A DNA stretch of 64,000 nt, taken from NCBI GenBank assembly GCA_902596775.1, contig CACJVE010000004.1, positions 24,587-88,586 on the forward strand, in the 5' to 3' direction. Source of the stretch: an uncultured SAR92 cluster bacterium (lineage in GTDB: Bacteria; Pseudomonadota; Gammaproteobacteria; Pseudomonadales; Porticoccaceae). How positions within the stretch are numbered: the first letter of the stretch is position 1; each line of letters opens with the position of its first letter. Shown one piece after another: positions 49,879 through 60,227 of this stretch. A model generated the notes under the pieces. It saw only the letters and a program-made list of their open reading frames with translations, was not told the origin of the DNA and ran no database searches. The position numbers were made by a program, and so were the translations under genes.

Positions 49879-50592
49879 ATGTCGATAGTATTCATTTCAG
49901 ATATCCATTTGTCATCTGATAGACCAAAGCTAACAGATACATTTAAAAAATTCATCGAGAGTCATTCTAGTAATGCAACGCATATTTATATTCTAGGAGA
50001 TCTTTTTGATTTATGGATAGGTGATGACGATAATACGGCCCTATCAACTGAAATAAAAAGTATTCTTAGAAAAGCTAGTAATGGTGGTACAAAATTATTT
50101 TTCCAACACGGAAATAAAGACTTCACTCTCGGTAAGCGATTTGCTCATCAAACAGGCATGCGGTTACTGCCAGATGAGTATCTTGCTCAGCATATGGGAC
50201 ACAAGGCTCTCTTAATGCATGGGGATTCGTTGTGCACAGATGATATTGATTATCAAAAGTTTAGGAGAAAATCGCGGAATCCGCTCTATCTTTGGTGCCT
50301 TTTAAAAATCCCTTTGTTAATTCGAAGAAAAATAGCCTCTAAATGGCGTGAGGATAGTACCCGAGCAAAACTTAACAAAAACAATGAGATTATGGATGTG
50401 ACACAAACTGCGGTAAGAGAAAAAATGCTTTCTCATAATATAAAATGTCTAATTCATGGTCATACACATAGGCCTAACATTCATGAATATAGCTTTGGCA
50501 AGAGAATCGTTCTTGGTGATTGGTCGAAGCTAGGTTGGTATTTGTTCCTGGATAAAGATGGTTTTGATTTGAGATCGTTTTCTTTAAATTAG
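49879..50592 (+). CDS. lpxH: UDP-2,3-diacylglucosamine diphosphatase
   Basis: 'FISDIHLSSDRPKLTDTF', 'ILGDLFDLWIGDDD', 'HGNKDFTLGKRFA', 'LMHGDSLCTDDIDYQKFR', 'HGHTHRPNIHE'. Confidence 0.96.
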   Translation: MSIVFISDIHLSSDRPKLTDTFKKFIESHSSNATHIYILGDLFDLWIGDDDNTALSTEIKSILRKASNGGTKLFFQHGNKDFTLGKRFAHQTGMRLLPDEYLAQHMGHKALLMHGDSLCTDDIDYQKFRRKSRNPLYLWCLLKIPLLIRRKIASKWREDSTRAKLNKNNEIMDVTQTAVREKMLSHNIKCLIHGHTHRPNIHEYSFGKRIVLGDWSKLGWYLFLDKDGFDLRSFSLN

Positions 50593-50616
50593 ATCCGAAA
50601 GTTATAACCAATTAGT

Positions 50617-50919
50617 ATGATGAATAGCAAAAATCATTTAGAAAAATTAGCATCATGGAACGAGACAATAGCTAAAAAAAATGCTCTTAAAGAGGATATA
50701 TATTTGACTAATGAGCATATCGAAATTTTAATGGAGGCAAGATTATTTTTTAATGATTATGGGTTTAGTCCTTCAATAAGACCATTGTGCAAATATATTG
50801 CGAGAGATCTGGGAAGTCACAAAGCATCTGGTATTTATTTAAATAAGTTATTTCCAGGCAGTCCCGCGAGGGAAATTTCATTTCTAGCAGGACTTCCAAA
50901 ACCTAAAAACTGTATATAA
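50617..50919 (+). CDS. tusE: TusE/DsrC-family sulfur relay protein (single C-terminal Cys)
   Basis: 'LTNEHIEILMEARLFFNDYGFSPSIRPLCKYI', 'GSPAREISFLAGLPKPKNCI' with penultimate Cys. Confidence 0.85.
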   Translation: MMNSKNHLEKLASWNETIAKKNALKEDIYLTNEHIEILMEARLFFNDYGFSPSIRPLCKYIARDLGSHKASGIYLNKLFPGSPAREISFLAGLPKPKNCI

Positions 50920-50924
50920 AAATT

Positions 50925-51269
50925 ATGGACGATTTATTAAAGAAAAAAGTTAGTCATCTGACAGAAGACAAGAAGCTGTTAGATCAATCATCAGTCACTA
51001 TTTATCTTCAGTCTTTAGCAGGATGGAGTATACAAAAAATTGATGAGGAGCAAGCCTTATACAAAAGCTTCAAGTTAAAAGACTTCAGTTCCTCGGTCGA
51101 GTTTGCACAAAAAATATGTGATATCGCCAATTCAAATGATCACCACCCAAGACTAATTGTTAATTGGGGAAAATTGGAGATCTACTGGTGGAGCCATGAT
51201 ATGGGGGGTATAAATACAAATGATGTAATTATGGCAGCACAGACAGAAAATATTTATAACAAAACATGA
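50925..51269 (+). CDS. pterin-4a-carbinolamine dehydratase family protein
   Basis: 'SNDHHPRLIVNWGKLEIYWWSHDMGGINTNDVIMAA'. Confidence 0.88.
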   Translation: MDDLLKKKVSHLTEDKKLLDQSSVTIYLQSLAGWSIQKIDEEQALYKSFKLKDFSSSVEFAQKICDIANSNDHHPRLIVNWGKLEIYWWSHDMGGINTNDVIMAAQTENIYNKT

Positions 51270-52408
51270 GTGGCCTCTCTGATCGCAATGATATCAACGC
51301 TGTTAACTACAAATTACAACTCGATGAAAAACTGAAAAATCTTCAGTTGCTCCTATCAGGCTATAATTTACCAAAATTAAAAGTCTACAAATCTCCCATT
51401 CGAAATTTTCGGATGCGTGCCGAGTTCCGCATATGGCACGAGGATAATATTGCTCACTATGCCATGAATTATCCGGGTGAAAATAGAGTTTATCTCGTTG
51501 ACAATTATCCAATTGGAAGCATTCAAATAAAAAAAGTAATGAAGCCGCTTCTTAAAATGATAAATATGAATGATTTGCTGAAATATCGATTGTTTACTAT
51601 TGAGTTCCTATCGTCACAGCAAAATGAATTATTAGTAACACTTATCTATCACAAAGCACTTGATAGTAAGTGGATAAAAGCTGCGGAGAGTATTAGAGAA
51701 AAACTAAAAATAAATATCATTGGACGCAGTCGAAAACAAAAACTCGTCGTTGGAGAAAGTTACATTTCAGAGATACTCAGAGTAAATAACAAAACATACT
51801 ACTTCCAAATACCCGAAAACTGCTTCAGCCAGCCGAATACCTCCGTGAATAAAAAAATAATAAGCTGGATCGAGAATATTATTCCTAGCCATGTCAAAAG
51901 CAAGGATGCATTAGAACTATATTGTGGGATTGGTAATTTCACCATGATGCTATCTAAAAAATTCAGATGGATTCTTGCAACTGAGGTTTCAAAGTTATCA
52001 TTAGCAACAGCTAAGATTAATCAACTCAAAAATAAAGCGAGTAATATCCAGTTCGCTAGATTAGCATCAAACGAAACATACCAGGCAGTGACTGGATTTA
52101 AACAATTCAGGAGATTGAAAGATATAGATTTAAAAAAGTACGAGTTTGAGTATATTTTTGTCGACCCACCAAGGTCAGGCTTAGACGATCAAACGCTCAG
52201 CTTAGTAAAGCATTTCAATAATATTATTTATATTTCATGCAATCCAAAAACTCTAGAGAAAAATCTGAATTACCTTGTAAAAACTCATCAAATAAAATCA
52301 TTAGCGGCTTTTGATCAATTCCCGTGGACTAATCATCTAGAGACTGGCGTTTGGTTAAGTAAAAGTGATGATTTTAAAGGAGACGCAGCAGATCATCTGA
52401 AGGTTTAA
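51266..52408 (+). CDS. trmA: tRNA (uracil-5-)-methyltransferase TrmA
   Basis: 'RMRAEFRIWHE', 'FSQPNTSVNKKI', 'LELYCGIGNFTMMLSKKF', 'FVDPPRSGLDDQTL', 'IIYISCNPKTLEKNL'. Confidence 0.93.
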   Translation: MSGLSDRNDINAVNYKLQLDEKLKNLQLLLSGYNLPKLKVYKSPIRNFRMRAEFRIWHEDNIAHYAMNYPGENRVYLVDNYPIGSIQIKKVMKPLLKMINMNDLLKYRLFTIEFLSSQQNELLVTLIYHKALDSKWIKAAESIREKLKINIIGRSRKQKLVVGESYISEILRVNNKTYYFQIPENCFSQPNTSVNKKIISWIENIIPSHVKSKDALELYCGIGNFTMMLSKKFRWILATEVSKLSLATAKINQLKNKASNIQFARLASNETYQAVTGFKQFRRLKDIDLKKYEFEYIFVDPPRSGLDDQTLSLVKHFNNIIYISCNPKTLEKNLNYLVKTHQIKSLAAFDQFPWTNHLETGVWLSKSDDFKGDAADHLKV

Positions 52409-52817
52409 GTAATTTTGATTTGTACTCTGATTCTAATCCTTTAATTTCCGCCTCAAATTCCACTTTTTTATCCTTCTTCAACCTATCCCAATGCTCCAGA
52501 ATAGGGATATGAGAACTCTTCATGGCAACCTCATCAAAGATTTTTATTACCTTCAAACCTTCTTCGCTAAACGAAGCCTTTTTTGCTAAAAAGCTCACTC
52601 GAATGCACGCCTCTACTGCAGATATACTATCCTGATTGAGTGCTAACAGTATCAATTTAATTGAGCGTCTTGAATCGTCAACAGCATTCTGCTCAAAAAA
52701 TTCAACATCATTAACATTTTCATTCTTATCCTTAAGTTTTTTTGTGAGATAAATATAATAAAGAACTAGCGGACAAAGAAAAATTGACCCAATAGAAAGA
52801 ACTAAAACCATGCTCAA
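52374..52817 (-). CDS. DUF2489-like protein with N-terminal membrane anchor
   Basis: N-terminal TM followed by 'SRRSIKLILLALNQDSISAVEACIRVSFL...HIPILEHWDRLKKDKKVEFE'; converges with and overlaps trmA by 35 nt. Confidence 0.75.
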   Translation of the reverse strand: MSMVLVLSIGSIFLCPLVLYYIYLTKKLKDKNENVNDVEFFEQNAVDDSRRSIKLILLALNQDSISAVEACIRVSFLAKKASFSEEGLKVIKIFDEVAMKSSHIPILEHWDRLKKDKKVEFEAEIKGLESEYKSKLLKPSDDLLRLL

Positions 52818-52856
52818 CTCCCAAGCCTGTTAGTTTCAAATGTTTTTTGGTAAGCC

Positions 52857-54083
52857 TTAATCTTTTTCAATGTAGCGTTCATCAGAGAGGCTCTTTTTAG
52901 TCTTTGCTCCTAATTTTTTGATCTCCTCACTTCTTCGCACCAAATTACCTTTACCACTAGTAAGTCTTTTGTGAGCAGTCGTCCAGGAATCATAGCTCTT
53001 ACTTATGTGCCTACCGATATCCTCCATAGACTCAATATACAAAACAAATTGATCGTATAAGCCACCGGCTTTCTCAGCGATCACTTGAGAGTTTTTATTT
53101 TGATCCTCATATCGCCATAAGTTTTTTATTGTTCGTAAAGTTGCAAGCAATGTACTTGGGCTAACTAGAATAATTCCCTTATCGTACGCGTCCTTCATCA
53201 ATTCCGGAGCGCTATTAAGAGCCAACAAGAAGGCGGGTTCTATCGGGATAAAAATAATTACAAAGTCTAATGTTTTTACACCTATTAAGTTTTCATAATT
53301 TTTTTGACTCAACTGCTTTATATGGTTATTTAATGAAGTAATATGATCTGAAAGGCTTCTTTCTTTTACCGATTCTTCATTAGCATGAAAATACTTTTCA
53401 TATGCAACCAAGCTAACTTTGGAATCTATAATAATATCTCTCCCTTCGGGAAGATGAACGATGACATCTGGATTTCTCCTCTGGTCATTATCATTTTTTA
53501 GCGACGTTTGAACATCATATTCACGACCCTTTGTTAGGCCCGCATCCTCAAGCAATCTCTCTAAAACAAATTCTCCCCAATTACCTTGCGTTTTATTGTC
53601 TCCGCGAAGCGCATTCGCCAGACTAAGAGCATCCGCAGACACCTTCATTGTCTGCTTTTGTAATTCGCCAATTTGACCAACCAAAATATTTCTTTCTTTA
53701 CTCTCTTTATCATAGGAAGACTCAACTTGTTTTTTAAAATCGCTGATATCGCGTCTCAAAGGCGATAAGGAGGACTCAATAGTCTCCTTGCTTTGATGCT
53801 TAAAATTTTCCTGCTTTGATTCGAATATTTTGTTTGCTAAATTTTCGAACTCTTTCGTTAACTCCTTTTTATTATCCTCCAGCGATTCAAGATGAGCTTT
53901 ATTTCTGCCATCAACGAATGCCAACTTCTCCTCGAGTAGTTGTCTTTCCATTGCAACTTTGGAGTATTTTTCTAAATTAATCTTATTCATATATCGACGA
54001 GTAAAGAGAAACCCAATAAAAATGCCAAACAAGATGGAAAAAAAACCTACAATAAGCAGAGAGAATAACAACGATGAGTTCAT
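52857..54083 (-). CDS. rmuC: DNA recombination protein RmuC
   Basis: N-terminal TM + coiled coil, 'DNKTQGNWGEFVLERLLEDAGLTKGREYDVQ', 'NPDVIVHLPEGRDIIIDSKVSLVAYEKY'. Confidence 0.93.
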   Translation of the reverse strand: MNSSLLFSLLIVGFFSILFGIFIGFLFTRRYMNKINLEKYSKVAMERQLLEEKLAFVDGRNKAHLESLEDNKKELTKEFENLANKIFESKQENFKHQSKETIESSLSPLRRDISDFKKQVESSYDKESKERNILVGQIGELQKQTMKVSADALSLANALRGDNKTQGNWGEFVLERLLEDAGLTKGREYDVQTSLKNDNDQRRNPDVIVHLPEGRDIIIDSKVSLVAYEKYFHANEESVKERSLSDHITSLNNHIKQLSQKNYENLIGVKTLDFVIIFIPIEPAFLLALNSAPELMKDAYDKGIILVSPSTLLATLRTIKNLWRYEDQNKNSQVIAEKAGGLYDQFVLYIESMEDIGRHISKSYDSWTTAHKRLTSGKGNLVRRSEEIKKLGAKTKKSLSDERYIEKD

Positions 54084-54127
54084 AATATGCTTTCAAATCT
54101 TTTAAGGTTTAAATTATATACCTGTCA

Positions 54128-56800
54128 ATGGGTAAATGTTTAAAAATGGATCAATCTCTTAAAACGCTTGCAGATATATCTAAATTATATGAATTAAATA
54201 CAGCTACTGATTTGGTGCTTACACCAAATAAGAGGCTAGCCTCGGCAGTGAGAGAATCTTGGTCGATAAAGAAATCAAAAACTTGCAAGACATGGCTCGC
54301 ATTGGAAGTAAAGACTATTGATGACTGGCTTACCGATCTATTTAATTTAATGTATTTGATATATGAGCCTATTAGGGACAAAAAGGTAATTTCTGCTGAA
54401 CAAGATCTATTTTTATGGGAAGAAATCATAAAAAACTCGAAGCAGAATTATCCGCTCCAAACAGCTCAAACGTTCTCCGAGACACTCGATCAACTTAATG
54501 ATTATGATTGTGATCTCACTGAAATTCCTTTGTATAAAGAAAGCACACGAAATTTTTACTTATTGTCTAAGAAGTACCTTAGTAAAATTAAAAAAAATAA
54601 ATTTATTTCACGAAAAAAAAGTTACGAATTAATCTTAGATTATTTTCAAAATCATCCATTGGCAAGAAAATATAATCATATTGTCTGCTATGGATTTGAA
54701 CATATTTTACCCATCCATAAAAAAATTGTTGGCTCTTCCTCAACCAAATTATCAAATATCAATCCTGGAACTAAAAATGCAAACGTTATGATTGCCACCT
54801 GCGAAAATCCTCAACATGAGTTATATGCCGCATCAAGATGGGCTGCCGACAAACTTGTTGAAAACTCAAACATTAGGATAGCTATTATTGTTCCAGATTT
54901 AGCAAGCTCCCTTGATACAACTTATAGAATCGTCAATGAGGCACTAACTGACAAAAACTTAAAAATTCCGGTTAATATATCTGCTGGCAAAAAGCTTTCA
55001 GATACCTCCGTTGGTGAGAGCTTTATCAACCTACTAAAATCATTTTTAGGTAAGCACTCGTATGAATCATGGATCAATTTGTTGTATGACCCATTTTCTA
55101 TATTCCGTAAAATCCCTCTGGAAATTCAGCACAAAATAGAAATTCTGATTAGAGAAAATAGCGAAGTTTCGTTTGATTTAAGGACATTCGTCAATTTTGT
55201 AATTAATGAGAAAAATTGGTCGAATACAGACTTATCCTTAGACCTAATAGAGCAAATAAAAAATTTTTGTACTTTTGATACTTCGAATAAAACAAGTTTC
55301 AGTAATTGGGCTAGGTTCTTTCGAACATCTTTTGAAGATCTAGTGCAATCTCAGTCTCACTCTTATGATGAACTGGAGCTTCAACAGTCCGATATGATCG
55401 CGAAATTACTCCATAAATTTGAAACGATGGATGCCATAGAGGTGGAAATAGGTTTTCAAGTAGCACTGATGTCACTGATAAATCACGCGCGAAAAACTAT
55501 TTTTCATCCAAGGACTGCAAACTCTCCTTTACAAATACTCGGCATACTTGAGGGAATTAATCTTGAATTTGATGCAACTTGGTTATGCTCGGTGACTGCT
55601 GATAAGTATCCACAAAAAGTAAAAAATCATCCAATTTTACCAATGGATTTTAGAAAAAAACATAATATGGAAAGAAGCAATCCGATAGCAGAGCTTGATT
55701 ATGCAAGAGTCCGGATTGAAAGTTTTAAGAAAAATTGCTCACATTTAGTTTTGAGCTACCCGAGGACATCATCATTTGGGGAGTTAACTCCCAGCCCAAT
55801 ATTGAAGACTTTATTAGAGAGTGAAGCTAACTTGATTACTCCTTATCCTTTTATATATTTAAAATCGTTCATTAATTTTGATGAAACCCTCACCTTTAAC
55901 GATCAAGCTCCCCCCTTAGATTCAACTATTGAAAACGTAAAAATAACATCTCAGACGATTGAAAATCAGGCAATTTGTCCTCTCAATGCTTTCGCTATAC
56001 ATAGGCTTAAAGCAACACCTTTAGCGGAACCAAAAATCGGACTAAATCCTCAACAAAAAGGAATTCTATTGCATGAAACGCTCCATATCCTTTGGAAAAA
56101 ACTTGGTGACTCAACAACTCTTAATACAAGTGAAGGTAAGAAATTATTAACTTTGTTGGAATCATCTATCAACGAATCATTATCAAAAAGCGCATCCTAC
56201 ATGAAGTGTTTGAGAGGTCCATCTTTCAGAGATTTGGAGTCTAAGAGACTAAAGGGTTTGATTATACCCTGGCTGGATCTGGAGAAGGATAGATCTGCTT
56301 TTGCAGTCAAGTCATTAGAATTTAAAAAGGAAGTCTTTTTCAATGATACTCCACTTAAATTGAGAGTAGATCGAATTGATGAAATTGATGGGAATTTTTT
56401 CATAATTGACTATAAATCAGGCATTTCATCTAAAAATGATTGGCAAAGAACTCCGCTGACCTCAATACAGTTGCCACTTTACTCCTTGGCTATGAATGAA
56501 GAAATTATCGGATTTGCAAATGCTCAAGTGAGGTCGAATCAGCATAAATTTGTCGGCTTATCAAAGGATAAAAGATTTCCAGGTGATGTAATTTCTGAGA
56601 AAAGCTGGTCAGTGCTCAGAGAATCCTGGCACACAGAAATTGCAAACCTAATAGATGCATTCAAAATAGGTGAATCTTCTTTGACTGTTAATTCAACAAA
56701 ACACTTCCATTATCAAGATTATCTTATCCCCTTAAACAGATTTTATGAGAGCCTGATGAATAGTGGGTATTCTGAGATAGGGACTGGTCATGATGAATAA
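54128..56800 (+). CDS. AddB-like DNA repair exonuclease (PD-(D/E)XK C-terminal nuclease)
   Basis: ~890 aa; C-terminal 'KLRVDRIDEIDGNFFIIDYKSGIS...SIQLPLYSLAM'; directly upstream of and overlapping a UvrD/AddA-like helicase. Confidence 0.8.
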   Translation: MGKCLKMDQSLKTLADISKLYELNTATDLVLTPNKRLASAVRESWSIKKSKTCKTWLALEVKTIDDWLTDLFNLMYLIYEPIRDKKVISAEQDLFLWEEIIKNSKQNYPLQTAQTFSETLDQLNDYDCDLTEIPLYKESTRNFYLLSKKYLSKIKKNKFISRKKSYELILDYFQNHPLARKYNHIVCYGFEHILPIHKKIVGSSSTKLSNINPGTKNANVMIATCENPQHELYAASRWAADKLVENSNIRIAIIVPDLASSLDTTYRIVNEALTDKNLKIPVNISAGKKLSDTSVGESFINLLKSFLGKHSYESWINLLYDPFSIFRKIPLEIQHKIEILIRENSEVSFDLRTFVNFVINEKNWSNTDLSLDLIEQIKNFCTFDTSNKTSFSNWARFFRTSFEDLVQSQSHSYDELELQQSDMIAKLLHKFETMDAIEVEIGFQVALMSLINHARKTIFHPRTANSPLQILGILEGINLEFDATWLCSVTADKYPQKVKNHPILPMDFRKKHNMERSNPIAELDYARVRIESFKKNCSHLVLSYPRTSSFGELTPSPILKTLLESEANLITPYPFIYLKSFINFDETLTFNDQAPPLDSTIENVKITSQTIENQAICPLNAFAIHRLKATPLAEPKIGLNPQQKGILLHETLHILWKKLGDSTTLNTSEGKKLLTLLESSINESLSKSASYMKCLRGPSFRDLESKRLKGLIIPWLDLEKDRSAFAVKSLEFKKEVFFNDTPLKLRVDRIDEIDGNFFIIDYKSGISSKNDWQRTPLTSIQLPLYSLAMNEEIIGFANAQVRSNQHKFVGLSKDKRFPGDVISEKSWSVLRESWHTEIANLIDAFKIGESSLTVNSTKHFHYQDYLIPLNRFYESLMNSGYSEIGTGHDE

Positions 56801-59800
56801 CCCTTCAGACGAGAAGGATAGGATAAAAGCATTAAATCCAGAAAAGAGCTTCATGGTTGTTGCTCCTGCGGGATCAGGAAAAACCCGATTGTTAGTAAAA
56901 AGAATTTTAGTCCTATTAGCCTTAGTGGACAATCCAGAGCAAGTTCTAGCAATTACATTTACCAGAAAAGCGGCTAGAGAAATGTCTGAAAGGGTTTTTG
57001 AGATACTTGAGATTGCGAGAGGAGATATATTAAATGAGACAACAGTTGATTCTGAACTTTTATTGCTCGCTTATCCTGTCGTAAAAAGGAATGAAGAAAA
57101 GAATTGGAATATTTTTGACAATCAGAACAGGCTAAGAATTCAAACAATAGATAGTTTTTGCCGGAATATAACTAATCAATATGCACTGGAGACAGAACTA
57201 TCTGCAGTTCTTGAGCCAGTTGATAATTCAGAGATTATGTACTCAGATGCGTCACTTGCATTGTTAAAAGGAATTGAAGAGAACTACCCACATAATCGAG
57301 CGCTCCGAATCTTATTAGAATATTTAGGCAATGATACAGAGCTTTGTATGAAACTCTTTACAACACTTTTATCAAAAAGAGAGCAATGGTTACCATTCAT
57401 TTTTGATATTTCAAAGAACGCAAATTATTTCAATGAAGTCATATCGGAGGCGATTAAAAATTCTATTCGAAATCTGAAAATAACTCTGCATGAAAAAGAT
57501 TCTACTTTATGCGATTTGATTAACTTTTCTGAAAATTCTCTAGCAACAGGTAGCGAACAAGATCAAAGAAAATTTCTGACCTTAAATTCGATTATCTGGA
57601 GTGACGAAGATGACATAGAAGGTTGGAAAATAATCGTTAATAAAATAATCACGTCACAGGGAAATTACCGAAAATCGCTCACAAAAACACAGGGATTCCC
57701 CGCTTCTGGAAAAGAAGAAAAATTATTAATGTTAAATTTTATTTCTTGGTGCGAAAAACAACAAAATCTACTAACGCAATTAAATGAAGTTCAAAATCTT
57801 CCTAACTTAAAAAGCATTCCCGACAACAATTTAATTCTTAACGCGCTTGCAACCGTCTTACCAAGGCTTGTGGCCGAATTGAATGTCATATTCACCGAAG
57901 CGGGAAAATGTGATCATACTCAAATACTAATCCAATCACTTCAAGCAACAGATACCTCAAATGATCATTTTTCTGAGACTATACTCAACCTAGATCAGCA
58001 AATAAAACATATTTTAATCGATGAATATCAAGACACATCGGCTTCTCAAATTCGATTAATCAAAAATTTAGTGGCTAATTGGGAGCCAAATGGAACCAAG
58101 ACCCTTTTTTGCGTTGGAGATGCCGCCCAATCAATTTATGGTTTTAGAAATCCTCCATCGGATAAATTAAAAATTGAAAAAAATATATTCTTCGGCCAAA
58201 TTGAATGCATCAAACTACATCTTCTAAAAAATTTTCGCTCTGATCCAAAATTAGTGGATTGGATAAACGAAGCTTTTAATTCAACTGATACATACAAAAA
58301 CAGAATTCTATCCGGACTCTCAAAAGAATATAGTTCTGTTCACACAAGAACCGATGACATGCAAGCCAAAGTAACATTTAGTCCTGTTGTTGGGAGCGAT
58401 ACCGAAAAAACTGAAGCTGATCGAATAGCAAGAGAGTGTAAACAAATTATTGAAAGCGGTTCGTCTGAAAGTATTGCTATTCTTGTCAGGAGCAGATCTC
58501 ATGTTACAAATATTATTTCATCTCTTGACCAGCTAAATATTCCTTGGGAGGGAAAAGATATAGTTCCTCTTAGAGAAAAAATGGTCGTTATTGATCTTAT
58601 ATCTCTAACGCTAGCTCTTACATCCCCAGCAAACAGAATTGCTTGGCTGTCAGTACTTCGTTCTCCAGTGATTGGTTTTTCTCTCGAGGAAATTTTAGTT
58701 CTCACATCTACAAATAATCACTGTGAAATGCCAGTTATCCAAGCTTTATCAAAACATTCTGAAACACCCCCTACCGAGTTATCAGAGTCTGGCAAGAAAA
58801 TTTTACTGAGGGTTACACCTATTCTTTTGGACGCATGGAGTAATAGAAGAAGATTTCCTATAAGAACATTAATCGAAGATACATGGATAAAGCTTGGTGG
58901 AGTATCGACACTCTGTTCCCAAAGCGATTTCGTTGATGTGGCAGATTATCTCAACTTACTCGAGCAATCCTCGGGTACATATTTAAAAAAATACTCTGAA
59001 TTCGAGTCTTCAATCAAGAAACTATACTCCTCCTCTGATCAAGCAGTAAATTGTGAAAATAATCACAATAAAATTTCAATAATGACTATTCATAAGTCAA
59101 AAGGTCTCGAATTTGATCATGTTTTTCTTCCTTATCTGTCAAAAACAACGATGAGTGACGATAAACCACTTTTTAGATGGAATGAAGTTGCTGTCGCAGA
59201 TGACAGCTATCGGTTTCTTCTTGCTCCAAGAGAAAATGTAAATTTTGATAAAAATGAAGTATTCGAGTTTTTAAAATATCTAAATTCAAAAGATCAATGC
59301 GCCGAAGATAAACGACTACTATATGTCGCTTGCACCAGGGCAATAAAAACACTTCATCTGAGTGCTGAAGTCAAAATTTCTAGTAATGAAAGATTATCAA
59401 GTCCACCAAAAAGAAGTTTACTTGCTAGTATTTGGCCTTTTTTGATGAGAAAAATAGAAACGGGAGAATACTCGATCACTGAGACCGAGAAAATAATGAC
59501 ACGCGGTAATAATAGGATTTTGGGGGGAAATGAGATAAGACGGTTGCCAGATGATTTTAGACATGTTCACAGAGAAGTTTTTGCGCTCAGAAATTTTAAG
59601 GATTCTACTCAAACTGATACAGAGAATTACAAGGTGGATAGCCAGTCCAAAAATCTAGGGATAGTTTTCCATAAGGTTATTGAGCAAATTTCATCAGTTT
59701 CTTTAGATTTCTCTGAGCTCGATAGGAAATCTAGAATAATTCCATTAATAGAAAGAATCTCCAAGAATATGACAATTGATCTTAAGATTGATGATACTGA

Positions 59801-60179
59801 AAAATTATGCGCAGCGTTATCGTCCATGTTAAACGACAAAAAGGGTCTTTGGATTTTAAACAACAAAATTCATGCGAATACTGAACAAACATTAGTTTAT
59901 ATTTCTGATGAGCCCAAAAGGATAAAATTTTCAGTTATAGATAGGAGTTTTATTTACGAAGACTGTAGATGGATTATTGACTACAAATTATCAGCTCCAA
60001 AAGATAATCAATCTATAGCAATATTTTTAGAGGACCAAATAGCACGATATTCGCATCAACTTGATCACTATGCGCGACTTTACTCCAATATAGAAGATCG
60101 GGACATAAGAGTGGCCTTATATTTTCCCTTGATCGCTAAATTTTTAGAATACAAATATTATTCCACTGTAAAAGATTAG
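56790..60179 (+). CDS. AddA/UvrD-like helicase-nuclease
   Basis: Walker A 'VVAPAGSGKTRLLVKRIL', 'ITFTRKAAREMSERVF', 'LIDEYQDTSASQIRLIKNL', 'GDAAQSIYGFRNP', 'MTIHKSKGLEFDHVFLP', C-terminal 'RWIIDYKLS...QIARYSHQLDHYARLY'. Confidence 0.92.
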   Translation: MMNNPSDEKDRIKALNPEKSFMVVAPAGSGKTRLLVKRILVLLALVDNPEQVLAITFTRKAAREMSERVFEILEIARGDILNETTVDSELLLLAYPVVKRNEEKNWNIFDNQNRLRIQTIDSFCRNITNQYALETELSAVLEPVDNSEIMYSDASLALLKGIEENYPHNRALRILLEYLGNDTELCMKLFTTLLSKREQWLPFIFDISKNANYFNEVISEAIKNSIRNLKITLHEKDSTLCDLINFSENSLATGSEQDQRKFLTLNSIIWSDEDDIEGWKIIVNKIITSQGNYRKSLTKTQGFPASGKEEKLLMLNFISWCEKQQNLLTQLNEVQNLPNLKSIPDNNLILNALATVLPRLVAELNVIFTEAGKCDHTQILIQSLQATDTSNDHFSETILNLDQQIKHILIDEYQDTSASQIRLIKNLVANWEPNGTKTLFCVGDAAQSIYGFRNPPSDKLKIEKNIFFGQIECIKLHLLKNFRSDPKLVDWINEAFNSTDTYKNRILSGLSKEYSSVHTRTDDMQAKVTFSPVVGSDTEKTEADRIARECKQIIESGSSESIAILVRSRSHVTNIISSLDQLNIPWEGKDIVPLREKMVVIDLISLTLALTSPANRIAWLSVLRSPVIGFSLEEILVLTSTNNHCEMPVIQALSKHSETPPTELSESGKKILLRVTPILLDAWSNRRRFPIRTLIEDTWIKLGGVSTLCSQSDFVDVADYLNLLEQSSGTYLKKYSEFESSIKKLYSSSDQAVNCENNHNKISIMTIHKSKGLEFDHVFLPYLSKTTMSDDKPLFRWNEVAVADDSYRFLLAPRENVNFDKNEVFEFLKYLNSKDQCAEDKRLLYVACTRAIKTLHLSAEVKISSNERLSSPPKRSLLASIWPFLMRKIETGEYSITETEKIMTRGNNRILGGNEIRRLPDDFRHVHREVFALRNFKDSTQTDTENYKVDSQSKNLGIVFHKVIEQISSVSLDFSELDRKSRIIPLIERISKNMTIDLKIDDTEKLCAALSSMLNDKKGLWILNNKIHANTEQTLVYISDEPKRIKFSVIDRSFIYEDCRWIIDYKLSAPKDNQSIAIFLEDQIARYSHQLDHYARLYSNIEDRDIRVALYFPLIAKFLEYKYYSTVKD

Positions 60180-60227
60180 CAAATAAAGTAAAATGCGGCT
60201 CTGACATTATTAGAGAAGAGATTTAAA

